Source of the DNA: a bacterium | GTDB taxonomy: Bacteria > Fidelibacterota > UBA2242 | Length of the DNA: 14,978 nt | Assembly (NCBI GenBank): GCA_018895675.1 | Contig: JAHIOG010000219.1 | Span: 1 to 14,978, forward strand | Direction of reading: 5' to 3' | In this document: positions 7,351-14,853 of the stretch, piece after piece | How positions within the stretch are numbered: position 1 is the stretch's first letter | Layout of the letters: each line of letters starts with the position of its first letter | The notes under the pieces: model-generated | What the model was told of the DNA's origin: nothing | Seen by the model: the letters and a program-made list of their open reading frames with translations, nothing else | The model's database searches: none | Translations under genes and position numbers: made by a program

Positions 7351-9552
7351 TCATTTCAACCTAACAACTTCAACGGTCGTTGTCAACCCATCAATAGAAT
7401 TTCCACCTACCATGATACTGAATTCACCGGGTTCAACCGTATAGTTCATGTCTAAATCGTAAGCACCGAGATTCCGGACAGGTATTCGGAATTGAACGGT
7501 TTTTAGTTCACCAGCTTTCAATGATACACGTTGAAATCCTTTCAACTCTTTCACGGGTCTTGTAACACTGCCTACCAAATCCCGAATATAAAATTGGACA
7601 ATCTCCACGCCATCGCAGCTCCCCGCATTTTTTACATTGATATTCACAACTAATTCATCTGACGGCGCTAAGCGATTATTTTCTACTTCAATACCGGTAT
7701 ATTTAAATTCTGTGTAGCTGAGTCCATATCCAAATGGATATAGTGGCGAAGATGGTAAATCTATGTATTTTGAGGTAAATTTATCCAAAGAAATATTTGG
7801 CCTTCCAGAATTTTTATGATTGTAATGAATCGGTATCTGACCGACCGTCCTGGGAAATGTTGCCGTTAATTTTCCGGAAGGATTTACATCACCAACTAAT
7901 ACATCGGCAACCGCATTCCCATGCTGTATTCCCAGCTGCCAGGCTTCCACAATAGCGGATACTTTCGATTCTATATTTGACAAAGTAATTGGTCTTCCGT
8001 TCATCAGCACCAGGACAATCGGCTTATTCGTTTCGGCGATAGCGTTTATCAATTCAGCCTGAACACCAGGTAAATTCAGATCGGCCCGGGATGCCGCTTC
8101 ACCACTCATATCGGCGCTTTCACCCATCACCATCACAACAACATCGGCTTTCTGGACAGCCTTAATTGCCTTATCAAATCCGGAGCAACTATTGTTTTTG
8201 ACATCACAACCTTTGACGTAAATTATTTTCACATCGTCGCCAAACTTATTTTTCAGCCCTTCGTAAACAGTAACCACATCCTCCTGCCTGCCCTGACATC
8301 TCCAGGTGCCGAGAGGAGAATCTTTATCATTCGCCAATGGTCCGATGAGCGCAATTGAATTAAGTTTTTTCCTGTTTAAAGGCAAGACACTCTTCTCATT
8401 TTTTAGAAGAACAATGGATTCACGCGCTAAATCCAATGCCGTCTGAATGTGATCCCGATGCAGGATTAACTCTTTTTGTATGTTTTCATCTATATAGGGA
8501 TGCTCAAACAGTCCTAAATAGAACTTTATTCGTAATATCCGTCGAACAGCATCGTTGATTAACTCTTCCGATAATATCTCATCAGCAACAAGCGCTTCCA
8601 TATCAGATGTATAACAGCGTCCTTCCATATCCATATCAATACCAGCGGTTAATCCCTTAACTCCGGCTTCCAATCGATCTTTAGCAATGCCGTGTGCCAC
8701 CAACTCGCCAATGGAATTCCAGTCACTGACGACAAAACCGTTAAATCCCCATTCTCCCTTAAGAATTGTTCGTAAGGTGAATTGATTGGCGGAAGTCGGC
8801 ACGCCACCGATTTCATTGAAGGCACTCATGAGCGTGCCCACACCGGCGTCAACCGCCGCTTTGAAAGGAGGCAGATAGATTTCACGTAGTGTTCGCTCGG
8901 AAACATCAACAGTATTGTAATCCCTGCCGCCTTCCGCTGCGCCGTATCCGACATAATGCTTGGCACAAGCCAGTAAAGTTAATGGGTCAGATAAATCTTC
9001 TCCCTGAAAACCCAGCACTTGAGCCCGGGCAACTGCCGCTCCCAGAAAGGGATCCTCTCCGGCGCCTTCGGCAATTCTTCCCCAGCGAGCGTCCCGGGCG
9101 ATGTCCACCATTGGCGCAAAAGTCCAGTGAATTCCGGCGGATGCCGCTTCTTTTGCTGCGATTTCAGCAGCTTTACGAATTAAAACGGTATCCCAACTCG
9201 CCGATGCCGCCAGAGGAATCGGAAATATCGTGCGATAACCGTGGATTACGTCCAGACCAATTACCAGTGGAATTCCAAGACGAGATTCTTCCACGGCGAT
9301 TTTCTGTATCCGGTTGGTTTCTTCAGCACCGATCACATTTAGAAACGAACCGATTTGCCCTTTTCGGACTAACGCTTCATAATCCTCATTTATCCCACTG
9401 AATTGTGTCATTTGACCAATCTTCTCGGCGAAGGTCATCTGAGATAAAAGTACATCGACTTTCTGTTCAATATCAGCTGATAATATTCCCTGTCCTAAAA
9501 GCAATGCTTTTGAAAAACCGAAAATGAGTACGATCCGAATAATATTTTTCAT
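7351..9552 (-). CDS. bglX: GH3 beta-glucosidase, BglX-like, periplasmic
   Basis: A 733-residue exo-acting beta-glucosidase that should release glucose from the oligosaccharides made by the endo-enzymes. A signal peptide covers about 1-20. The N-terminal TIM barrel (25-350) carries DVIHGYRTIFPIPLA, APMVDIARDARWGR, GEDP, KHY (198-200) and the nucleophile Asp277 in VVSDWNS. The alpha/beta sandwich (375-570) carries the probable acid/base Glu485 in SGEAASRADLNLPG. A fibronectin-type domain (615-730) closes the protein. Length and order match E. coli BglX. It has no sorting domain, unlike the other GH3 of the operon, so a periplasmic site is inferred. It starts 25 bases after the GH16 stop, with an AGAGG motif about 12 bases upstream. 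The gene symbol follows family resemblance and is not proof of orthology. Confidence 0.92.
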   Translation of the reverse strand: MKNIIRIVLIFGFSKALLLGQGILSADIEQKVDVLLSQMTFAEKIGQMTQFSGINEDYEALVRKGQIGSFLNVIGAEETNRIQKIAVEESRLGIPLVIGLDVIHGYRTIFPIPLAASASWDTVLIRKAAEIAAKEAASAGIHWTFAPMVDIARDARWGRIAEGAGEDPFLGAAVARAQVLGFQGEDLSDPLTLLACAKHYVGYGAAEGGRDYNTVDVSERTLREIYLPPFKAAVDAGVGTLMSAFNEIGGVPTSANQFTLRTILKGEWGFNGFVVSDWNSIGELVAHGIAKDRLEAGVKGLTAGIDMDMEGRCYTSDMEALVADEILSEELINDAVRRILRIKFYLGLFEHPYIDENIQKELILHRDHIQTALDLARESIVLLKNEKSVLPLNRKKLNSIALIGPLANDKDSPLGTWRCQGRQEDVVTVYEGLKNKFGDDVKIIYVKGCDVKNNSCSGFDKAIKAVQKADVVVMVMGESADMSGEAASRADLNLPGVQAELINAIAETNKPIVLVLMNGRPITLSNIESKVSAIVEAWQLGIQHGNAVADVLVGDVNPSGKLTATFPRTVGQIPIHYNHKNSGRPNISLDKFTSKYIDLPSSPLYPFGYGLSYTEFKYTGIEVENNRLAPSDELVVNINVKNAGSCDGVEIVQFYIRDLVGSVTRPVKELKGFQRVSLKAGELKTVQFRIPVRNLGAYDLDMNYTVEPGEFSIMVGGNSIDGLTTTVEVVRLK

Positions 9553-9577
9553 AATAACGATTAACCTCTTCTAATAA

Positions 9578-11389
9578 TTACTTGATCAATAACATCTTTT
9601 TTGTCTCTGAATAATTACCGGAATATGAACGGGCATTCATTCGATATAAATAAATACCGCCCGGGACATTCGCATACCAGTCTACTTTATAGTTACCCGA
9701 AAGTTGAAAAGTATCAATTAAAGTAGCGATCTCGTTCCCCAGTAAATTAAAAATCCTAATGCTTACTGCAGAAGATTCTTTTAATCTGTATTCAATAGTT
9801 GTAATCGGATTAAAGGGATTGGGATAATTTTGCGCAAGTTGAAAGTCATTCAGGATCGATGACCGACTATCCTGAATTTCTGTTTCACTTCGATCAATTA
9901 CAATTCCATTCAATAAGGAATAATCCTTATTATTCCCAAAATGAATATCAAGCATGCCATCGAGTACACTTACAGCAGTCACATTTATAGTGTACGCGGC
10001 ATGAATACCAAGCTCCGCAAACAGATCCAGATTTCGGGCAACATATTCGCCTTCCAGATTGATATCCATCAAACGGCGACCTGCTTCGCTAAAGTAATTT
10101 TCCGCCAGCATCAGTGTGACATCGTAGTTTCCTTTTGGTAATCGCAGCTGATATTTGACCAGTCCCCTTTGCTCGGATTGATAAATTATATCATCGGTTG
10201 TGCCGGTAATGGATTGTCCGGCAAAATGACCATCGACTCCTCCAATCTGACCATAATCCCGGTCATTCGCCCACTCCTGATCTCCCAGCCATTCATTATA
10301 ATTATCGCCGCCGACATTTATTTTCAACGGATAGTCCCACTGCGGTGGTATCTGGATTGCAATCGACTGCCCAAGCAGTGAATTAGAAGGGGATGCTAAA
10401 TCTTTTATACCTAATGCTACCAGACTGTAGCTTGAATTTTCATTAATTCCATCGACAACCAATTTCACCAGACGACGATTTTCTTGCTGAATTGCCTTTT
10501 CGATCGTGGCTCCGGAAATCACGTAATTACCCTTAGCTTCAGCGCTTTCCTGAGTTATCTCTTCCGAAAATGCGATTAATACCGTATCCGCTTCATATCG
10601 AGCGTATGCCATAAACGGTTTATTCTTATCAGTATAACCAATGTTATTCCCATCGGTCAGACATAAAATCATATTCCCATTCTGAAACACGCAATTATCA
10701 GGGATAAAATCACTGTTATTACCGTTCCAGGTATGAGACGCTTTCGCCCAGCGATTTGTATCCCAGGTATCAAAATCGTCCCGCCATTGATGGGTAAAAT
10801 TATAACCCGTTCCAATATTCCCGGATCCCGGAGTATGGGAAGCATAACCGACCCAGTCATAATAGGCAAAAAACGGCAACATCCGGGTATCCAGATCACC
10901 AACCCAGGAAGTATAAGCCGGCGGCCAGATATTCATCATAATTTTTTGATCTCTATTCAAGGCGGTGATATGGTCACCGGTTTGCCGGTGGACCTCTTGA
11001 CCCTCAACAAACCAGGCCACATAATCAGGGGTCCATTCAATCGCATAGGTGTGAAAATCGGCGGTGGGGTCAAAATCTACCCATTGATGATGTTCATGAT
11101 TCACCTGTCCCGGTGTAATCGGATTAAACTGAACATCGTCAGTGTAGCGACCCAATATTTCAATATCCAGTTCATTCCATTCGTCAACACCTGCGCTACC
11201 TAACTCATGATAGGTAAAAAATGTGGACGTCTGCCCGGCGCCGTATGAGGCTTTATAATTGACCTCAAAACGACCATAGGTCACAGTCGCTTTCGTCCGC
11301 AATTCCGCGCCTTTATAGTCTTTTGCAATAATAACTAAGTGGCTAATTAAGAATATTAAAGCTATCCTATATATCGATTTTATTTCCAT
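9578..11389 (-). CDS. Circularly permuted GH16 lichenase with Ig-like, malectin-like and T9SS sorting domains
   Basis: A 603-residue secreted endo-beta-1,3-1,4-glucanase. After a signal peptide (about 1-22) the mature protein begins at KDYKGAELRTK, a segment that in Bacillus lichenases lies well inside the domain. Then come the catalytic WNELDIEILG (Glu73 nucleophile, Asp75, Glu77 acid/base), HTYAIEWTPDYVAWFVEG and MMNIWPP. The strands normally at the N-terminus appear last (WRDDFDTWDTNRWAKA ... NGNMILCLTD, 202-246), after a short TPGSGNIGTG link. The order matches Fibrobacter succinogenes lichenase, a known natural circular permutant. Residues about 256-350 resemble an SbsA-type Ig-like domain, 354-500 a malectin-like sugar-binding domain (KINVGGDNYN ... 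GNYDVTLMLAE ... LLNGIVIDR), and 516-603 the sorting domain. It starts 6 bases after the upstream stop with no ribosome-binding site, suggesting translational coupling. Confidence 0.93.
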   Translation of the reverse strand: MEIKSIYRIALIFLISHLVIIAKDYKGAELRTKATVTYGRFEVNYKASYGAGQTSTFFTYHELGSAGVDEWNELDIEILGRYTDDVQFNPITPGQVNHEHHQWVDFDPTADFHTYAIEWTPDYVAWFVEGQEVHRQTGDHITALNRDQKIMMNIWPPAYTSWVGDLDTRMLPFFAYYDWVGYASHTPGSGNIGTGYNFTHQWRDDFDTWDTNRWAKASHTWNGNNSDFIPDNCVFQNGNMILCLTDGNNIGYTDKNKPFMAYARYEADTVLIAFSEEITQESAEAKGNYVISGATIEKAIQQENRRLVKLVVDGINENSSYSLVALGIKDLASPSNSLLGQSIAIQIPPQWDYPLKINVGGDNYNEWLGDQEWANDRDYGQIGGVDGHFAGQSITGTTDDIIYQSEQRGLVKYQLRLPKGNYDVTLMLAENYFSEAGRRLMDINLEGEYVARNLDLFAELGIHAAYTINVTAVSVLDGMLDIHFGNNKDYSLLNGIVIDRSETEIQDSRSSILNDFQLAQNYPNPFNPITTIEYRLKESSAVSIRIFNLLGNEIATLIDTFQLSGNYKVDWYANVPGGIYLYRMNARSYSGNYSETKKMLLIK

Positions 11390-11395
11390 ATGATA

Positions 11396-14300
11396 CTATT
11401 TCATTAATATCATCTTTTTTACTCCAATGAAATTTTCCGTTTCCAATTTATAAAAGTAAATTCCGCTTGATAAATTTGAACCATTAAATTCCGCAGAATA
11501 GTTACCAGGTGGAAAATCTCCATTTACTAGTTGCTCTATCTCCTTACCCAGTAAATTGTAAACTATCAAAGATACATATTCTCTCCTCGGAATATTAAAT
11601 TCAATTTTTGTAATTGGATTAAAGGGATTAGGATAGTTATTCAGTAAACAATAATCATTTATCTGTCCCGAATTGCCTTCATCTTCAATATTAATTGACT
11701 GTATGTTATAAACTTCTACCTCATATAGGGAATAGCCCCATGAGGTTCCTCTTTTAATTCCGTAAATACGTAGATATCTTGCAGAAGCATCCAGTTCATA
11801 CTGTTCTATCCCACCAATGCCATTTGTTTGATATACAATTGTTGACCAATTTGATTTATTATCCGAAATTTCGACTTTATATTCTTTACCATACGCTGTT
11901 TCCCAAAATAATTTTATTTGATTAAAATCCTCTATTAATCCAAAGTCGATAATTAGATATTGAGGGTCAGAAAATTGCGATGACCAACGAGAATTATAAT
12001 CTCCATCGACGGCTTTTTCTCCCTCTAATCCATCCCTTTCAATTGAGGAGACTATTACCTCTTTATTCAAAGCAAGATTAACTGGTGGTGTACTATAAAC
12101 TTCAAATGTAGATATTCTTGAATTGTTATCCGTTAATGTCTCAGAAATAGAACCATTAGGGTTCACATTAGCTTCAATTGTGTGTTGACCAATTTCATTT
12201 GCAGTCCATGCATAATCACCATCAATACCAAAAGTACCATAAACTAAAGCCATTCCACCAGCAGGAATTGAATTTTGAAACTCTACTGATTTGCTTATTA
12301 AATACCCATCGACACTAAATACAACTTCGTGGATTTCATCCTGTGGACTTGGTCCTGTTCCTCGATTCAATATTGTTGCTAAAAATTGCACCTTTTCATC
12401 TTTTAGAGGGTAAGGAGGTATTGCTTTCAAACTTACAATCTGTAAATCCGGTTTCGGCGTAGCAGATGTCAATTCAAAATTACCAACTAAAGGAAGATTA
12501 TCAGAAGAACCACCTACACGAATAGTGTACATTCCAGTTTTAATTTCATATTGCATTGCCATTTCGTTATATTGATACAATTCATTTGGTGTAACTCGGA
12601 AATTTACTGTTTTAACTCCATTTGGCTCTAATTCGATTTTGTTAAATGCCTTTAACTCCTTTAAAGGCATTTCTTCATTTGCTTGTTCATAAGTAAGATA
12701 CATTTGAATAACTTCTTCTCCTTTGTACATACCTGTATTTGTTAGATCAGCACTAACTTCAATTATTGCTCCCATTGAAGCTGACGATGGTGTTATTTGT
12801 AAGTTGCTATAGGAAAACGTAGTATAGCTTAAACCAAAACCAAAGACAAATTCCGGATTTAAATTTTTTCTATCAAACCACCTATATCCACACCCGTAGT
12901 CATTAGTAAAATCAAAATCTTTTATTTCTGTGGGTAATTGGGAATCACTTTTGGGCATTGTAACAGGAAGTTTTCCACTTGGATTATAATCACCAAACAA
13001 AATCTGTGCAATCGCGCTTCCTCCTTCTTGTCCCGGATAAAACCCATAAATTAGTCCTTTGACATTATCTATGAACGGAGTAGCACTACAAATCCCACCA
13101 CTAATAAGGACAACAACAATATTTTCATTTTTAGAGGCAAGCATTTTAATTAAATCATTCTGCACTCCTGGCAGTAAAATTGAACCATTTGCCCTATCAA
13201 GACCTTCACCTTCTTGAGATGAGTCTAATCCCCCAAAGAAAATAATTACATCTACTTCCTCAGCCATTTGCAAAGCCTTACCGACATCAGAAGAGAACCC
13301 AGTGCTAATATCACACCCCTCAGCGTATGACACATTGTCCACACCAATATAATTTTCAATTCCCTCTTTTGGACTGATAGAATAAAAAGGAGTAACCCAG
13401 CTGCTTCCAGTTCCATCAGTTCTTATCACTGCTGCATTTGGTCCAACTACTAAAATAGAATTAATCGAATCTTTATTTAACGGGAGAATGTTATCCTTGT
13501 TTTTTAGTAGCACCAAGCTCTTTTTACCAGCTTCAAGACAAAGTTGCTGGTGGGCAATACTATTAACATCATTAGGATTTCCAGGGGGATAATAATCAAG
13601 CATTCCGGAAACTATTTTTGTTTTCAGGACTTTTTGAACTGCTTGATCAATTTCACACTCTTGAACGGCTCCACTAATAACTAAATCATACAAATCATTT
13701 TGATAATGGTCTGAACCCATACAAATATCAGTTCCAGCTTTGATTGCCTTTTCAGAATTATGGACTGCACCCCAATCAGATACGACATAAAATGGAAATC
13801 CCCAACTATCTCTTAAAATGGCGATTAATAAATTATAATTTTCCGCTGACTGTACTTCATTTATTTTATTGTATGCATTCATCACTGAAAATACTCCAGC
13901 ATCCTGGACAGCCGTTCTAAAATTTAAACCATAGTGCTCCATTAACCAGCGCTGTGTCATCGTATAATTATTAGAAAATCTTTCCGTTTGCTTGTGCACA
14001 CAATTGTAATGTTTAGCTGTGGCAACAATAGGGGTTGACTGAACACCTTTGATTATCGCAGATGTTATCCGAGCATTTAAATAAGGGTCTTCGCCTCCGC
14101 TTTCAGGGCTTCTTCCATTCCTCGGATCACGGTTTAAATCTATAGCAGGTCCCAACATTTGATTTTTACCTTTCCCCCGGAATTCCTCTCCAAGCGCTTT
14201 ACCAACCCTCTGGGCGAGATTAATATCCCATGTAGCAGCCATACCGATACCAACTGGGAAACTCGTTGCCATACCATCTCTAACACCGTGGGGACCATCT

Positions 14301-14536
14301 GCCATTATAAAGCCTGGAATATCCAATCTTCGGTTGCTTGCTGTATTCATAGCGCCTTCTTTATGAAGCTGCAATATCTTTTCTTCAAGAGACATTTGTG
14401 AAATAATATTATCTATTCGCTCTTTTACAGTCTGTGAATTAGTATTAGACGATGCAATTACTATTAAAAATACAACAAGAACAAATCGACAAATAGATTT
14501 AAAAATGTGTTCTCTGTGTTTTAGAAAATATTTCAT
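11396..14536 (-). CDS. Secreted large GH3 beta-glycosidase with CARDB, CBM32 and T9SS sorting domain
   Basis: A 1046-residue exported GH3 enzyme and first gene of the operon. The n-region is long and basic (MKYFLKHREHIFKS), the hydrophobic core is 18-29 and cleavage is near NTNSQ. The GH3 barrel (36-320) has GFIMADGPHGVRD, RDPRNGRSPESGGEDP, AKHY (174-177) and the nucleophile Asp254 in VVSDWGAV. The second domain (335-570) has the acid/base region QEGEGLDRANGSILLPG (Glu442 or Glu444). A fibronectin-like domain (575-690), a CARDB domain (696-813), an F5/8 type C or CBM32 domain (818-943) and the sorting domain (962-1046) follow. Beta-glucosidase is the likely activity, but GH3 also includes xylosidases. 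By eye its GC (about 30-38% in sampled lines) is lower than that of the other operon genes (about 45-50%), which hints at separate ancestry. No Shine-Dalgarno is seen. Confidence 0.9.
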   Translation of the reverse strand: MKYFLKHREHIFKSICRFVLVVFLIVIASSNTNSQTVKERIDNIISQMSLEEKILQLHKEGAMNTASNRRLDIPGFIMADGPHGVRDGMATSFPVGIGMAATWDINLAQRVGKALGEEFRGKGKNQMLGPAIDLNRDPRNGRSPESGGEDPYLNARITSAIIKGVQSTPIVATAKHYNCVHKQTERFSNNYTMTQRWLMEHYGLNFRTAVQDAGVFSVMNAYNKINEVQSAENYNLLIAILRDSWGFPFYVVSDWGAVHNSEKAIKAGTDICMGSDHYQNDLYDLVISGAVQECEIDQAVQKVLKTKIVSGMLDYYPPGNPNDVNSIAHQQLCLEAGKKSLVLLKNKDNILPLNKDSINSILVVGPNAAVIRTDGTGSSWVTPFYSISPKEGIENYIGVDNVSYAEGCDISTGFSSDVGKALQMAEEVDVIIFFGGLDSSQEGEGLDRANGSILLPGVQNDLIKMLASKNENIVVVLISGGICSATPFIDNVKGLIYGFYPGQEGGSAIAQILFGDYNPSGKLPVTMPKSDSQLPTEIKDFDFTNDYGCGYRWFDRKNLNPEFVFGFGLSYTTFSYSNLQITPSSASMGAIIEVSADLTNTGMYKGEEVIQMYLTYEQANEEMPLKELKAFNKIELEPNGVKTVNFRVTPNELYQYNEMAMQYEIKTGMYTIRVGGSSDNLPLVGNFELTSATPKPDLQIVSLKAIPPYPLKDEKVQFLATILNRGTGPSPQDEIHEVVFSVDGYLISKSVEFQNSIPAGGMALVYGTFGIDGDYAWTANEIGQHTIEANVNPNGSISETLTDNNSRISTFEVYSTPPVNLALNKEVIVSSIERDGLEGEKAVDGDYNSRWSSQFSDPQYLIIDFGLIEDFNQIKLFWETAYGKEYKVEISDNKSNWSTIVYQTNGIGGIEQYELDASARYLRIYGIKRGTSWGYSLYEVEVYNIQSINIEDEGNSGQINDYCLLNNYPNPFNPITKIEFNIPRREYVSLIVYNLLGKEIEQLVNGDFPPGNYSAEFNGSNLSSGIYFYKLETENFIGVKKMILMK

Positions 14537-14577
14537 ATTGTTTTAACCCTACTACGTAACTTGAAAATTTAATGTAC

Positions 14578-14585
14578 CAAATGTA
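14578..14585 (-). promoter_or_regulatory. Possible Bacteroidota-type -7 promoter element of the minus-strand operon
   Basis: Read on the minus strand this is TACATTTG, an exact match to the TAnnTTTG element described for Bacteroides promoters, 41 bases before the operon ATG. No TTTG -33 element lies at the right distance. That position is instead occupied by the GC-rich palindrome. The motif is short and the region AT-rich, so a chance match is possible. Confidence 0.3.
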
Positions 14586-14592
14586 GTATTTA

Positions 14593-14608
14593 TCCCGACG
14601 GGTCGGGA
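14593..14608. repeat. 16-base GC-rich palindrome upstream of the operon (operator-like or REP-like)
   Basis: TCCCGACGGGTCGGGA has 7-base perfect arms around a 2-base centre and could form a 6-bp hairpin with a 4-base loop. It stands out in a very AT-rich spacer. No T run follows on either strand, so it is not a terminator. Its place just upstream of the -7-like motif suits an operator, while its composition suits a REP-type repeat. Confidence 0.5.
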
Positions 14609-14672
14609 CTAGATGGAACTATATATCGCATCATATTTCCTAAATGACGTTGTAGGGTTAACCTCTGTCACT

Positions 14673-14853
14673 TTAAAAAACCATCTTCTTAATATTGCTC
14701 AGCTGCTCACCTTCTAAATAATAAAAGTAAATTCCAGATCTCAAAATTTTCTTTATATTACCTGTTCCATTTCTTCTTAACGACATTGATACTTAATGAA
14801 TTTAAAGAATTTACAATTACTATTTGCATCAACTTTTTGATAATTTCTATCAT
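14673..14853 (-). pseudogene. Frameshifted remnant of a T9SS sorting domain from a lost exported protein
   Basis: Read on the minus strand, 14853 to about 14766 encodes MIEIIKKLMQIVIV ... KKKWN and then hits a stop. One frame over, about 14768 to the TAA at 14673-14675 reads NGTGNIKKILRSGIYFYYLEG and ends IKKMVF. Joined across the shift, these give the last half of a sorting domain (EI-x-KL, WNG, SGIYFYYL, KKM), as in the large GH3 next to it. The NYPNPFN half and the rest of the gene are absent. A 15-base run, ATAAAAGTAAATTCC on the plus strand, is identical at 14721-14735 and in the large GH3 tail (11450-11464). Confidence 0.7.

Larger units (their letters stand above)
14543..14661. repeat. 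MITE-like pair of 15-base inverted repeats around a 119-base segment
   Basis: TTAACCCTACTACGT (14543-14557) and ACGTTGTAGGGTTAA (14647-14661) are inverted copies matching at 14 of 15 positions. They bracket 89 bases that contain the palindrome at 14593-14608. Both ends finish in TTAA. The segment fills nearly the whole gap between the operon start and the sorting-domain remnant. It has no coding capacity. It could be a small non-autonomous element or a large folded leader of the operon transcript. Confidence 0.5.

Noticed and set aside
8889..9401. 170-codon plus-strand open frame opposite the short GH3 gene
   Set aside because: The protein reads as an arginine- and proline-rich shadow of the GH3 barrel. 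The minus frame carries all family motifs.
10733..11203. 156-codon plus-strand open frame opposite the GH16 gene
   Set aside because: Low-complexity isoleucine/glycine/proline-rich translation antisense to the conserved GH16 core.
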